Shown: positions 11,754 through 23,972, counted from the stretch's first letter. The stretch: DNA of 64,000 nt from Nageia nagi (GCA_050084985.1 JBITNC010000002.1:31806001-31870000), one strand, 5' to 3'. Numbers and translations are program-made. The notes: generated by a model from the letters alone, not told the origin.

Positions 11754-12250
11754 CAAACCCCAAGACAATAAATAGAGAGGTTTAGATAGAGGAATTCATA
11801 ACTAATAGCAATTCCATGCCAATTCAGAAGAGTAATGTTGATATTGCAGCTTTAATAATAATATTGCATGAGGATCTTAGCCTAAGAATAAGAGATGAAT
11901 CTATAGATACTCACTATGTGAGTAGGTTCATATTCAATATCAAAAATACAATTTCTATCACTAAATTTTACCTAAGCAAGGACCCAAATAAGTTACAATA
12001 CTTGGAGGTCGATACTTTAAAAATTGAAATTGATGAAGTCAAGACTACTGTGGCAAAGTGAATCAAAGATATCACCAACCTTGCTAAGGAGCTAGAAGAG
12101 GGATGAGGAAAGCTAAGCCTTTAAGGAAAGAGCACATATTCCAATCCATATTATCTTTAATACCAAGTGGCCATAGGCCAAAAATGGTATCCTCAACAAG
12201 TGAATGATGAAGTCTTTTGGCCTAGTGTTACAATGGTAGAGAAGGTGGAA
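11754..12250 (+). pseudogene. Small conserved ORF inside the right long repeat (unknown family, decayed)
   Basis: Frame starting MVEPNPK. An early TAG interrupts it, then it runs open from 11816 to 12058 (MPIQKSNVD to TTVAK), and coding-like sequence continues past the stop with LAKELEEG. It is colinear with 5227-5690. The predicted product would be a charged, probably helical protein of about 170 residues. The family is not recognised. Confidence 0.45.
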
Positions 12251-13408
12251 AAATCTTAATAGACCTAAGAATCAATAAGGCATGATGTTTCAATCATAAC
12301 AATTGGATTTTATTTTATTGTAAATTTATTTTAAATTTAAATCTAAAAGATTTAAATTTTATTCTCAAACTTGTGATGGATGAGGATTTGCTCCCATAAG
12401 TTTGGAAGAGATTCTGTAATGCCATGTGGCACCTTATTATTGGACCATATTTATTTTTCTTGGAACACATAATTAAGGTTAGGAAACATTTTTGGAGCTT
12501 GATCTAAAACTATTTATACCCCATTTTGATTCATTTGTAAGGGGGGTTGACATATTACCAAGTTGAAGGACTGTTTCTCACAACACAAAATTTCTCTAAA
12601 TTTGTTAAATATGATGTATGTGAATGCAATTATGCTTATATTCTCTCATGTTGTAATACCAAATTTGAATGAATGATTCACAAGGTTTTCTAATTTTTTC
12701 TATCACTACTTTGTATTGATTTTAATCACTTGGTGCATCATGTAAATTCCATTTAGGATGGACAAGAGAATGCTTACATATTTTATGAAGTGGTTGATTA
12801 GCATCTTATTTGTGATATTTTTTCATTTACAATCTTAGGCTTGGATACCTCAAGATGCCTTTTTGATGTCACTTATAGTAGGAACTTCACTCAAATCATT
12901 GAGTGTTACCTTCATCTCATCATATTCTATTCTTGCCACATCTTCATGCTCCTTCCACTAGACCATTCATGTTTTTTACTAGTGGAATGGATTGAGGGTG
13001 CATGGAACCTACATCAAGACCCAACAAGATGACTTTTGAGGACCTTATCCCAAAATCATGAGTATGCATGCCTATAGTTGCATCCCACTACCCACATTCT
13101 TTCCACCAATTATTATTTATTTAATTCACACCTTTTTCTATGATTTTTGCACCCCATGTTTCCCTTTTAGCATTTTCTAGAAATAACTTTGTCTAGCAAT
13201 GGAGATAATCTAAGTCCTTGATCCACATATGATATTCATGTTGGTGGTAGCTTCAAACATCTCAATCAGTCCCTAAGTTATCTTTTCAAAGTTGTTAAGC
13301 TAACCTTTGGGATCACCAATCCCATGATGAGAGGGAGTAACATCCCTTCACCTGAGTTGTTAAAGTTTTTCTCACTACTCTAGGGTAGGAAAGAAAAATA
13401 ATGCAACA

Positions 13409-15179
13409 AGTTGTAAAGTTGTGTTAGTAGCTTTTAATTCATGTTAGTCCACTTAGTTAATATTTATTAACATTAAATATATTTTAGGTTAGTAAGACCT
13501 AATCTATAATTATTTGTTAGTGTTTGTAGTTAGTACACAGTTTACTATAGACTTAGTTTGAGCATTTGTTTGAGCATTTTTTTAATTATTTAAACCAATA
13601 TAAGTAAGGAAAACCACACAACAAGGATTAGTAGTTTCCTTAGTTAATGATTAATTACATGATGAAGATCTAAAAGCTTTTACAACATACTGTTGTTATA
13701 CTAGCACAAGAGTCTTAACAACTTTACATAAAAGCAAGGGTAACAAACACAATCTTGCTTAACGAAGATTCATTTCTAAAGGAAGAGTCATCTCCATATC
13801 CATCCAAGCATCTAAAGTAGTTAAATCAATCAAGCTACAAAAGGTTCCAATTTCATGCATAGCTCAGCACCTTTGTATTGAAAGTATTGACTATTTTTCC
13901 AACTTGATTTGTTCTTCTTTTTTCTTGGCTTTCTTCCAAAGTTTAGCCTCTTTCTTGCCAATTGTCGCAATTCTTAAAATAGGATTATTTATTTTCCTAT
14001 GTTTTCAAGACACAAAAAAACACTCCTATTTTCATTTCCAAAGTAAATTTAGATAAAAAAATAAAATTAAAATACTTGCACAAATCCATCACAAATTACT
14101 TTATTTAAAGTAATAATAAAAAAGGCTTAATCTCACCCCTTTTAAGAGAGAAAAAATACACTTAAAAAAGCTCCCCCTTTATTATTCTTAAAAAAAATTA
14201 ATGAAAGAAAAAAAATATCCCCCCAAAATTTTATAAGTTATTAACTTAACTTCCCTTCTGAAAAAAATAGCTCCAATAAAGTTAAAATATTTTTCCTTAT
14301 TTTAAAAAAGGTAAAATAGCTCCTTCATTTTTTTTTAATGGAGGAAAAAAATACCCCTATTAAACTCATGTAAAAAAAATTTACCACAAATAAAAAAAAA
14401 AACTTATGTCATTCTTATTATTATTATTATTTTAAATAAAAGTTTTAAACTCATAATAACTCTCATCTTTAAGAAATAACCCTCTTTTGAAATTATTAAA
14501 CAATGTATTGTTATTACAACAATATCATTTAACAAAATAACTTTGTTCTTTTAAAAAAATACCAAAAAAATTAAATATATGTTATTATATTGTAAATGAT
14601 CCATCCTTTAAATAAAGTAATAAGAGTCAACCATGTAATTAATGTATCACTCCCCCACCAACCAAGCCTAAAATTTATTTTATGGCAAATAAAACTCACA
14701 CTCCACACCACATAGACTTGCAAGCTATTAATGCTTATAACAAAGGGCAGAGGGGAGGACACAACTTTTGGGAGAGGTGGGTCCATAAGGGCCATTCAAG
14801 AGCATGCATGAGATTGCATACATGGACAAGCCATCAGGTGGGTTGGGGTGGCAAGGCAAAGTAGGGGTTGCACAAGGGATTTTGTTGAGAAGGAGTTAGA
14901 GGGGTGTTGGGTGGTGCCATGTCGTGGGTGTAGGGTTGATCATTGTGGGGAAAGAAAGAAAAGAAAGAAACTTTATTAATTTATATGGGAGACCAAGAAT
15001 GGTATATGCAACTATAGAGGGAGTACAAATATATGTCATTATGGAGTTGTCTATACTACCATAAAATTGATCCCCCCATACCTCCGATATTATCAAGAAA
15101 AAGGACCTTTGTACGTAGCCTGATGGTGGGGTCCATAATTTTCAATCATTGGGGGGTCTATAAATTCCAATCATTATTT
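13409..15179. other. AT-rich non-coding DNA
   Basis: No gene is recognised. The stretch has many A- and T-runs alternating with short C-runs (about 14120-14360), an (ATT)n tract near 14413-14433 and a GAAA-type purine tract at 14946-14971. The texture resembles the long leader of the outer copia element (about 55260-56250), so a decayed copia leader is possible. I could not align the two convincingly. A minus-strand Lys/Glu-rich frame near 13870-13960 is too short to call. Confidence 0.4.
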
Positions 15180-15850
15180 ATAGTAGTAAATTCTTAGCAT
15201 GTTATTCCTCATCATAAATGCTAGGCATGTTTTGCACTATAAATGCATGCCATTTACAATAGGCCCCATCGCTTGCACATCCGAATTCTTCATTTTATTT
15301 TTATTGTAAATGCTAGGCATGTTTACATGTTAAATGCCTAGCATTTGCCACATCTTCTCTCTCCCCTCAAAATTTCAAAAGTAGCACACATGCGCATTTG
15401 ATTTCATTCATTACACTCTAGGTGTTTACTACATTTTCTCTATCACCTAGCATTTACTACATATTAAATGCCTGGCATTTACCACATCTTCTCTCTCCCT
15501 CTGAGATTTCAAACATTTCACATGTGTGCAATTAGTTTTATTTTTAATTTTAGGCATTTACCATTATTTCCATCAAGTCCCAAATGTGCACATTAATTAT
15601 TACTTCATAGTAATTGCCTGGAATGTATTATAGCTTCTTTATCACCTAGTGTTGACTATGTAGTAAATGCCTAATAATTACTACTTTTCCTTTCTCCCAC
15701 CCAGGTCCCACACATATACATTAATTATTATTTTATAGTAATCACCAAGAGTTTATGAAAATTTCTTTATCTCCAAGTATTTACTATGTAGTACCACTTT
15801 TACCCTTCTCCACATGCGATTGTTATAGTAAACGCTTGGTGTTTAGTACT
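15180..15850. repeat. Array of short palindromes (GTAAAYRCC type), first array
   Basis: Repeated 20-25 bp palindromic units such as TTAAATGCCTAGCATTT and TAGTAAACGCTTGGTGTTTAG. They are separated by conserved pyrimidine-rich spacers (CTTCTCTCTCCC) followed by a segment containing CACATGNGCATT. The same units and spacers recur, same orientation, at 43095-43570, and related units at 42525-42665 and 61365-61802. They may be subterminal repeats of transposons. Confidence 0.75.
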
Positions 15851-18536
15851 AAACATAACAAAAAAAAAGACATCATTTGTTTCATTTTTACAATTGATCA
15901 TCGAATTACAAAGCATGTGAGATGGAGAGAGCATGAGAAAGAACCAAAGAGCATGAGAGTGTAGACAACCAAGTAAACCAGTTGATATTTGCATTCCATG
16001 AAATGGTTCTTTGAACTTTATAGATCAGAATTTTCTCTTCTATCACTAAATAATTCCATTACTCAAATATGGAGAATAATTTATAGTAGTTATTTAAATG
16101 TTGTTACTATGCATATCATTTGATTTACCCCATCCCCACAACTCTAGCATAAACCCTAGCATTTTGAAACCCCAACCTTGGTTTTATTTATGGCAAATGT
16201 TTAATAGGACCAAAACTAGCACATCAATTTTCACAAAACCCCAACATTGGCTTTAAGGTTTTGATGATGGAAAAGAAATCTTACACCTACAAACCAAATT
16301 TTCCCATTATTATATGATAAAATGATTTCACATACAACATTTATTTTATTATTATTGCTCTACCTCTAGTTTTGCAAGTGAGGGTGGTTCTCTTCTATGA
16401 GAGAATTCCCATCAATAGTACATGTTACTTATATATCACCTTATGGGATAGTATGTTGCATACTAGAGATTTATAGATATATTGATAGCATTTTGGCTAA
16501 AAAAAGTAAAAAATATATAGAAAGAGAATAAGGTTAAATTTTGAGATATCCCCATATCTCAAAAACCCTAACCCTAATGAGATTAAGCAACCTTGAAACT
16601 CCTGATTCATTACAAAAGGATGGGGCTCTATACCTTCATAATGAAGAATGAATTCGAAACACCTCTACATGTTATAAGGGGCTCTACATGTGATAAGGGG
16701 AGTTGTATTAGTAAATCCCACCTTTAATATTAATGCCTTACATTATAAAAGGATGTGATCATGTGATATATAAGGCCACCTAATATTCTTCTTAAGATGG
16801 AGTACTTACAAATAACTTATCCTCACATATTTGTGAGTTGACACTTAATATGAAAAATAAGTTGGAGGATATTATTTCATAACTTAATAAATAAATACAA
16901 AAAATAGTTAATAAATACTACACCTAAGATCTAGGTAAAGATTAACTTTCCAACAAAAATTATTAGTGAAGGTGTGATCATGATCACTAATAATTGAGTA
17001 TGGCATATAATAAAGTCAAAATATTTGATTCATGAAAGTTTGAGCAACCATGAATATTGTGTAGTATTCTCTAAGGTATAAAGTGAGCATGCTTGGTAAA
17101 CCTATACACTACTATAAAAAATGATAGCTTTTCTACCAATTCTTTAATCAAATACATTAAGATGTCAAATCAAATTATCAAGAAATGGGGAGTGGCTAAA
17201 GAAGATCTAAAGACTTAAATTGTTTTCTCTTTCTACCATTGGTATATGTCATATGAATCCATAAATTCCTTGATATTTATTCTTATTCCTTTCTATAATA
17301 AGTTGTATGTTTATCTTTGGTAGGTTTGTAGGAAGCTTAAGTATTCCCTTGGAGTGGAATGTAACTCATGAAGTAATCTAGTGTTAATGATTAATTTGGT
17401 AGGGATTACTAATAATCCTTTGTAGCATAGTATTTCATCCTCCCAAGAGTAATTGAGATGTAATGTTGAGTCAATTATAAGATCATAAATGATGTTGGAT
17501 AATAATGGTAATTAACTCATCCATCTAAATATCCTTTACTCATTATGCCCTACCAAATGATAAAGCACAAAGTGTGTTGATTTCTTCAACTAGACTATAG
17601 AAGGTATTTGGTATCATATTTTCATTACTTTTAGTAAGTGATCTTATAATCATAGAAAATGAGATTGATAACTCATTTTTTTAATTTTAAATATGATACT
17701 TTGCTATAACAAGAAGTACTTTAAGCTAAGATAATTTATTTTGATTTAGAAATACCTTTCCAAGATATATGATCATCAATGAGTGATAACTTAAATAATA
17801 TTTATTAGCATTTCATTTTCATATGTGGACTTGGTTTGATTCTTATCAATCAAAATCTTACTTATGAAGGTGATTGGATATCCTTCTTGCATGAGCACAA
17901 TGTCAATGTCCATCTTGCATGCATCACTCTCAATAAAAAATATTTTGGTGAAGTCATACATTACAAGTACTAGTGTGGTATATATTATTAGCTTTAACTT
18001 ATCAAATATTCACTCAATTATTTTTATCCATGTGAATGAGTTACATTTTAACATGTTAATTATGAAGAGAACTATCTTGTACTCATAATCCTTAATGAAC
18101 TTAAGATAGCAATTGTAATATCCTTATAAGCATTTTTTAAGGTGTATTGGGGTTTTAGCCATCATTCAAATTTTTGGCTGTCAACTTGAAATATACAACA
18201 TAAAAAATATAGAATAACAATAATAGCATTCTTAACAACTTGAATAAGTAACTAGAAAATTCATTCATATATCTTTTATGTTCATCATATTCCAAAATTC
18301 TAGTACAAAATTAGAAAGGCTTGCATACCATGCAAGCCATATATCTTAATAGACTTAAAGAAAGACATCAAAATACTATACCCTTTAGTATTAAGTGCTA
18401 GTATGCAAGCTATATATATAAATAGACTTAAAGCAAGATATCTAAATGCTATACCCTTTAGTATTAAGTGCTAATACTTAACCACTAAGAGAATAATGTC
18501 AATAATCTTAAGCCATGAAAAAAGTAAATTTGCACT
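15851..18536. other. AT-rich stretch without recognisable genes
   Basis: Short unrelated open frames only. The sequence CACTACTATAAAAAATG at about 17108 resembles the start of a CACTA transposon, but no matching end was found. A 73-bp tandem duplication lies at 18327-18480. Confidence 0.4.
18327..18480. repeat. 73-bp tandem duplication
   Basis: Two imperfect copies, each containing AATAGACTTAAAG and CTATACCCTTTAGTATTAAG, with starts 73 bp apart (18348 and 18421). Confidence 0.7.
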
Positions 18537-18800
18537 TAACAAAATTCTTCCACTTCGATGACCCAATTCCCCTCTAAAGTATGAGTAACCCTCACCTTTG
18601 TACCAAAAATCCTTTCTTGAACAGGAGCTTAATAAACTTTCACAACATTAGTAGGGGGAGGACTAGGTGGAGTAGGTGGAAGAGGAAGAACATTAACTTG
18701 GCAAGGAGGAGGACCATTAACTTGGCATGGAGGAGGACCATTAATCTAGCCTTGAAATCCATGTCTGGGAGCAAGAAATGCAAAGAAACTCTATTACCAT
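18537..18800 (-). pseudogene. Antisense Pro-rich exon fragment, unknown family
   Basis: On the minus strand one frame reads as a proline-rich segment with a 24-bp (8-residue) tandem repeat, INGPPPCQVNGPPPCQV. It continues through PPTPPSPP into a compact region (GTKVRVTHTLEGNWVIEVEE) and ends at a TAA near 18537. Two in-frame stops lie at positions where Gln codons are plausible. On the plus strand the same DNA shows the repeat GGAGGAGGACCATTAACTTG. The composition is clearly protein-like, but I do not recognise the family. It could belong to a transposon running antisense to the gene at 19195-22999. Confidence 0.4.
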
Positions 18801-19194
18801 TAATACCATGAAAGTTGGTGTGTTTACCTATAATGTAAAACCCTAAGGAAAAGGAATAAACTTATTCCCAATTGGTCTGTTTGATATCAATCCAATTTGC
18901 AATACATCCAAAATTGGATAGTTTTTAATTTTTGATCACTTTCTTATATTGTAATAGTTACATTTATCATGTCATTTGTAGTAGACATTAGTAGGAACTC
19001 ATAGGTTTTTTTTGTTATTCATAAGCATTTCATATTATTTTGTAATTCTTTCATAAAACTTGTAATGTAAATTACTATAATAATGTAAATTGATATAATA
19101 ATGCTAAAAGAATGAATAGGGTAGGCTCAATTATAAAAACATTTGCTAAACAAACATATGTGATAAAAACCTAGGATGAAGATTTATTCAAACC

Positions 19195-20170
19195 CTAATA
19201 AATCAAGAAGATGATCTAAATGAAATTTTTGCAATTTATTTGGCTTTGCAAAGAGGGAGTAGGAACCAATTTGAAGAATATGTAGTTGTAAGGAGCCATT
19301 TGAGTGCAATGGTTGGTATTTCTATATTCTGTTATTGCTATTGTGTTAATATGTATTCATAAGTAATAGTGTTTAGTCAATTGATAAAGAATATAGTTCA
19401 TTGGTATGTGTAAACAACTCATTATAATTTTTTTGTCTCACTTGTTATAGGTTGACCAAGAGAATGCTTATGCAAAGCTAGGATTATGGAATGCTAATAG
19501 AGTAGCAACCAAGTTATATTATTATTATGATATTGATAATTGTGCACTATATCATCATAAACAAAATTGGTGTCTTCAAATGATTAATTATCATAGGAAA
19601 GGTCAACATAGACTAGAACCAATACCACCAAGAAAATGGGGAAGGATGCTTATAATGCTCAACCCTTCTCAACCCCCATTATGCCCTTATGATAAATCAC
19701 AATATCTGAAAAGAAAATAGAATTTTGATTATGTATTGAAAAATCATGTATATAATAAGCGAAGGAGATTTATGGGGTCACTTCTAAGGAAAGAAAAAGT
19801 GAACAACTATAATGACCTTTTTGAAGACGGTAAGAAGTTAAATGATGAGATGATGCAATATGACTCACTTGAAAATAAGGAAAGACAATGAAGACTAAAT
19901 TTGGAGAAAGAATATCAAAAGGTACTACATTCTTTTATATAATATTTCAACTTGAGTTATATGTTATTTATATTTCATAGTCAGATTTTGCTAGTTATAT
20001 TCATATAATGTGGACAATAATTCACCCACCATATACATGGTAAACTTGTTGAGCATTTGTTCCATAAGAAAAATGAGGAAGAGTATGTGGGGAAAGAGCT
20101 AGACAATTTTGTGGACATTCTCATGGCATATCTCAATTTTGATGGAAATCAAGTGACCAAGTGATTGTGG
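19195..20170 (+). pseudogene. Upstream exons of a decayed multi-exon gene (unknown N-terminal part)
   Basis: Coding-like blocks are separated by AT-rich introns with plausible GT/AG borders. A short block at about 19200-19315 contains AIYLALQRGSRNQFEEYVVV. A longer block at about 19453-19920 contains NAYAKLGLWNANRVATKL and RLEPIPPRKWGRM, then a Lys/Glu-rich helical tail, with only two stops in about 155 codons. A further block at about 20040-20160 reads VKLVEHLFHKKNEEEYVGKE. No domain is recognised. Order and strand place them upstream of the exons at 21740-22999, in a gene later broken by the gypsy element. Confidence 0.45.
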
Positions 20171-20339
20171 ATTTTGTGATTTCCAATTTATAATTTTTTC
20201 TAAAAAAAACTTCTTGTTATTTGTTAGAAAAATGAGGAGCTATATGGATATGGCAACAAAGGTCAAGTTGTTTTCACACGTGCTAATTCTCTTCACTTGT
20301 TAAGTAAATTAGTAATTCTAGGGATTACTAGTGAAAGAA

Positions 20340-21560
20340 GCATTTTTCAAATTTTTGGTATTTAGCCTTGCTAATTTTCTTAAATTTTTCTTAGCAAAAT
20401 GTGGATGCAACTATTGTACAGGTTGACAATGCAAATAATGATTCATTACATAGGTATGGCCATGAAGAGGAGTTGTCAACCCATGACCAAGGTGATGTCA
20501 CATAGGTGCTAATTCTCTTCACTTGTTGAATAAATTAGTACATTAACTTTCCAAAGAAACAATTCTAATGATGTCCAAGCATGTAATAAGATATATCAAT
20601 AATTCTAGGGATTACAAGTGAAAGAATGGTTTCTTATATTTTTGGTAGTTAGCCTTGCTAATTTGCTTAAATTTTTTCAATGAAACGTGGAGGCATCTAT
20701 TGTTGAGGGTCTTAATGCAAATTATGATTCTTTACATGGAGATGGAAATGAAGAGGAGTGGGCATCCCAAGGCCAAGGTGACATCACATAGGTGATATTT
20801 ATCGTCATGTGTTAAATCAAGAATAATGTACTTTACTTAATAAATATGTATTTAGAAATATTAAATTCAATCAAACTTATAGGAACAAGGTGACCCCATG
20901 GGGATTCATTCTAAGGGTGACAAAAATGTATCTAAAAAAAAGTAGAGGTACATGATAGAAACTTTTCTTATCAAACAAATCATGTTCCTTCCTAATATAT
21001 TATGCATCTCTTTCTTCTTTATGCTTCTACATTTTTCATACATGTATACCACTTCACACACAAACCCTTAAAATTTGGTGCTTTACTTAATAAATGTATA
21101 ATTAGCAATAATAAAATCCAATCAAACTTGCAAGAATAAGGCAACTTGGTGGGGATTGATTATGAGGGTTGCAAAAATGTATCTAAAAAAAAAAAAATTA
21201 GAGGTACATGATAGAAACTTTATTTTTCAAACACTTTGTGTTCCTTCTTAATATATTGTGCATCTCTTTCTACTTTATGCTTCCACATTTTTCATACATG
21301 TATTCCACTTCACATATGACCCCTTAAAATATGGGATAAATCCACTATTAAATAGACTTTGATGTATGTATGTATGAACCATGTTGGCATATCTCCTAGT
21401 TTGATGCAATTTTAGCTTAGTTTTCAAAAATGATTTGAGATTTGAGATTTCATCCATTAACATTGAAAATATATTTATATTTATTAAATCCAATGAAACA
21501 TGCAAGAAGATGAAGACAACCTAATGGAGATTGATCTTTTAAATGGCAGTAGTGAATTGG
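20340..21560 (+). repeat. Tandemly duplicated exon-intron units within the decayed gene
   Basis: Two successive duplications. About 20397-20640 and 20684-20880 each hold a small exon of the type NVDATIV...NDSLH...GHEEE..., preceded by the same intron text (GCCTTGCTAATTT). About 20830-21070 and 21074-21320 repeat a second unit containing ATCTAAAAAAAA, GAGGTACATGATAGAAACTTT and CTTCCACATTTTTCATACATG. A third partial copy starts near 21478. This looks like unequal exchange within the gene before it was interrupted. Confidence 0.65.
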
Positions 21561-21739
21561 CAAAAGGAGTTTCCAATGAAGATCATTATGCATCAGAAGA
21601 AAAAGTTGTTGTGATAGAGGTGCTAATCATCTTTACTAGCATAAAATAAAAATAATATTTAGGAAATACTTATTTACCAATTATATATCAAAAATTATTA
21701 TTTATTTACCAAGATAAATGCTTACCAAATACTTTTGTA

Positions 21740-22075
21740 GGAGGTTGAGCATGAGCCTCTAATAATTGTATTTCAAAAAGATCAAGTAGTGTTACTTCTT
21801 ACAATTGATGATCATTATGTGTTTGGGTTTGAGAGGGTATTTAGTGTTAATGTGGATGAAATATGTCACTTTGAGAAAATCAGTGAGGGTAACATATCAG
21901 TGCAAGTTATAGAATGTCATGTGGATGACTACCAGCTACCCTTACTACATCCAAAAGTTGTCACACTAAAATATGTTGTAAAAGGAATTGTGAGATGACC
22001 AGCTAAGGAGGTTGATTTAATGGATACTCATCACAAAGAGCATCATCATAACTCAAAGGTAATCATTCCATTCCA
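21740..22075 (+). pseudogene. Exon resembling the C-terminal domain of plant En/Spm-type proteins (weak)
   Basis: One frame from about 21742 runs through VVLLLTIDDHYVFGF and YVVKGIVR, then a TGA where the family usually shows Trp before Pro (V-WP), and ends at a plausible donor near 22060 (CAAAG|GTAATC). The spacing of a hydrophobic start, a glycine turn and the final WP-like motif is similar to the Transposase_23 (TNP1/EN/SPM) domain as I know it, but the match is weak. The open portion is 21789-21998. Confidence 0.35.
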
Positions 22076-22186
22076 TAAATTAGGCTCTTTGTAATTTATA
22101 TTATATGTTATTTCTATGTTGGAATTATCTAACTAGTTCGCTAAACAAATTTTAATTATAGTTTACTCTTTTTTAACATTTTTAGG

Positions 22187-22999
22187 GTAGCATAGTTAAA
22201 AATTATGAGTTGCCTGGTGGACAAGTTAGCCATTTTACAAGCAAGATTAGCCAAACTATGCCAATTGTAGAAATCGAGTTATGTATTGAGGTTAGAAATA
22301 AAAAAATTTGTACTGGGGTATATAATGTAGGAGTAGATCAGAGGAATGTTGATGGTGTAGGAAGTGCTTATAGTGTTTTGGTTGTAGCAATAATAGACTA
22401 GTTATATAAGAATCTAGGTCATTTTCCCCCAACAACTAAATTTGATAAGGTGATAGCATGTGGAAGCTCGGAGTATAGATGTTGAAGGAAGAAGAAAAGT
22501 TTAGAAGTAAATATCCTAATGGCTATTTTGGTATGAGATATGTATTGGAGAGGAAAATTCAACCTCTAACACTTACAGCTGAGTATAGTGGTTGGTTTCA
22601 ACCACATGTCCTCCTTGAGAAAATGCCAAACAGGGTTGACTTTCCATCCTTTGAGACTGCATGTGAAAGTATTTCAAAAGGCAATCCATCTATCTACGTT
22701 GTTGCATGGAATGAACATTTTTTTGTTCTTAAGGTTGAAAAGGAGGCATATTATGCAATTGATACAATTGGTTCAAGATTGTATGAAGATAATACATACT
22801 TATTTATTTTGAGATTTGACAGAAAGACTATTTAATAGAGAATGATGAAATTGTATATACAAGCAAGAAAAATTTTAAATAGTACATCACTCATCATTTG
22901 ACATACAAACAAATAGACGAATTGATGTAAATCCTCTTGAAAAATAATAAAGTAGATCCAAGTCTATTTGAGACATTGGAAATTTGTTTCATGCAAATT
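22187..22999 (+). pseudogene. Exon(s) resembling the C-terminal region of plant C2 NT-type (EEIG1-like) proteins, interrupted by the gypsy element
   Basis: After an acceptor (TTTTTAG) the frame reads ELPGGQVSHF, then VDQRNVDGVGSAYSVLVVAI, a TAG at a probable Trp codon, and GSSEYR. From 22479 to 22835 an open frame contains YVVAWNEHFFVLKVEKEAYY and AIDTIGSRLYE. From memory of the family, DQRN...S...LVAVIA.W followed by VSW..HFFVLK....YY.ID..GERL is typical of the C-terminal half of plant C2 NT-type proteins. The catalytic or binding role is unknown. The frame goes on, with stops, to FMQIGY at 22999 and resumes after the gypsy element at 40692. It could be a host pseudogene or a fragment captured by a transposon. 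Confidence 0.45.
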
Positions 23000-23000
23000 G

Positions 23001-23005
23001 GATAT
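23001..23005. other. Target-site duplication GATAT (left) of the gypsy element
   Basis: GATAT directly before the TG of the left LTR. The identical GATAT follows the right LTR at 40692-40696. A perfect 5-bp duplication defines both ends of the insertion. Confidence 0.9.
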
Positions 23006-23824
23006 TGTAGACACCTAAAATGTCCCTCTTTAACCAAGTAAATATTAGAATAATCAACATAAAATAGGTTTAGAAACCCTATTATTGGATAGCTCTCATC
23101 GAGTGCATGCAAAATGAATGGTCACATGGCCCCTTTTTGATGAAATTTGACTGTTAGGCAGTTATTTTTATATAGTTAACTAATCGCTAGCATTCCATAT
23201 TAAACACCGACATTTTTAGGTGATGGCCAATGTTCGACATACAAACGCTGGCAACTCTGCAATAGCCGAACAAAAAATCAAAAGGGAAGTTGGAACACTT
23301 CATCTTCCAAGATGAGGTGGATAGAGGGGGTCAGTTATGACTTACGGTGGCTCTTCACTTCCCCTTTCCAGCTTTGGAACATCTCACTTGAAAAATCTAT
23401 CAATACAAGCTAATACAAAGCAATATGGAACCCAATTGAACCCAACTTTGAAGTAGGGTAATGCTGCCAAAATCTTGTGAACTCATTCCTTTTATTGTTT
23501 TATGCTAGTTTTATTTTAATACAATGTTATACATAGATGCTTTGATGTTATTGTCTTTTTCATGTGTGTAGGATTTACAGGTTGTCTACATCAAGAAGGG
23601 AAGCAAGCAACCCAAAAATAATGGAGATCTAATACTCTTATTTTGGCACATAACATTTGTAAAAGTCCCTTCTAAGGGCAAATTCTAGTTTGAACTGAGA
23701 TTGAATATCATTTTGCAATTATAACAATGTCTATCTATGTTATATAATTTGAGGTTCAATGAAGATTGAAGAATAATTTTCATTTTATTTTATTCTATAT
23801 TCCAACTCAATTTTCATTGCAACA
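23006..23824 (+). repeat. 5' LTR of the Tat element
   Basis: Starts TGTAGACACC and ends TTGCAACA. It matches 39858-40691. Many differences from its partner are CG in one LTR against TG or CA in the other (for example ACGCTGGCAACT here, ATGTCGGTGACT there). It contains three units of the element's 20-bp motif (about 23207-23262). Its TATA-like site has decayed to TATCAATA (23398-23405). Confidence 0.92.
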
Positions 23825-23827
23825 TTC

Positions 23828-23843
23828 TGGCGCTAGAAGGAGG
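23828..23843 (+). other. Primer-binding site of the Tat element
   Basis: TGGCGCTAGAAGGAGG starts three bases after the LTR. The leading TGG pairs with the CCA end of a tRNA. I cannot assign the tRNA with confidence. Confidence 0.65.
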
Positions 23844-23972
23844 TCCCCTCCGTTATTGAGAGGGAGATTTTTTGTTTATGATTCTACCTTTCTGTTCTCT
23901 AGTTTTTTCAGATTTTTTTGTGTATTAACTTCAAATTTTAGGTTCTGTGCTTTTTCAGGAATTTGTTGCAGA

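Larger units (their letters stand above)
10216..13408. mobile_element. Right copy of the long direct repeat (putative LTR, 3.2 kb)
   Basis: Uninterrupted partner of 1638-6811 in direct orientation. It starts TATTGTGCCC where the left copy has TGTTGTGTCC, and ends in CA. The two copies are clearly homologous but much diverged, more than the other LTR pairs here, so this would be the oldest identifiable element in the window. It contains the seven-hairpin series (10515-11362) and the small conserved ORF (11754-12250). Confidence 0.5.

Noticed and set aside
14682-14864. Plus-strand frame rich in His, Trp and Gly
   Set aside because: Short, no neighbours in frame, overlaps an equal-length antisense frame, and lies in low-complexity DNA.
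15180-15850. Palindrome array as a CRISPR-like array
   Set aside because: Repeats are themselves palindromic with non-unique, homologous spacers, in a plant transposon context.
17108-17140. CACTACTATAAAAAATG as a CACTA transposon start
   Set aside because: No matching inverted end was found in the window and the following bases are not close to known termini.
18581-18811. Plus-strand frame with INLARRR repeats
   Set aside because: The minus strand of the same DNA reads as a better protein; the plus frame is its shadow.
22894-23112. Minus-strand frame across the left gypsy LTR boundary
   Set aside because: It spans the insertion junction, so it is a chance frame.
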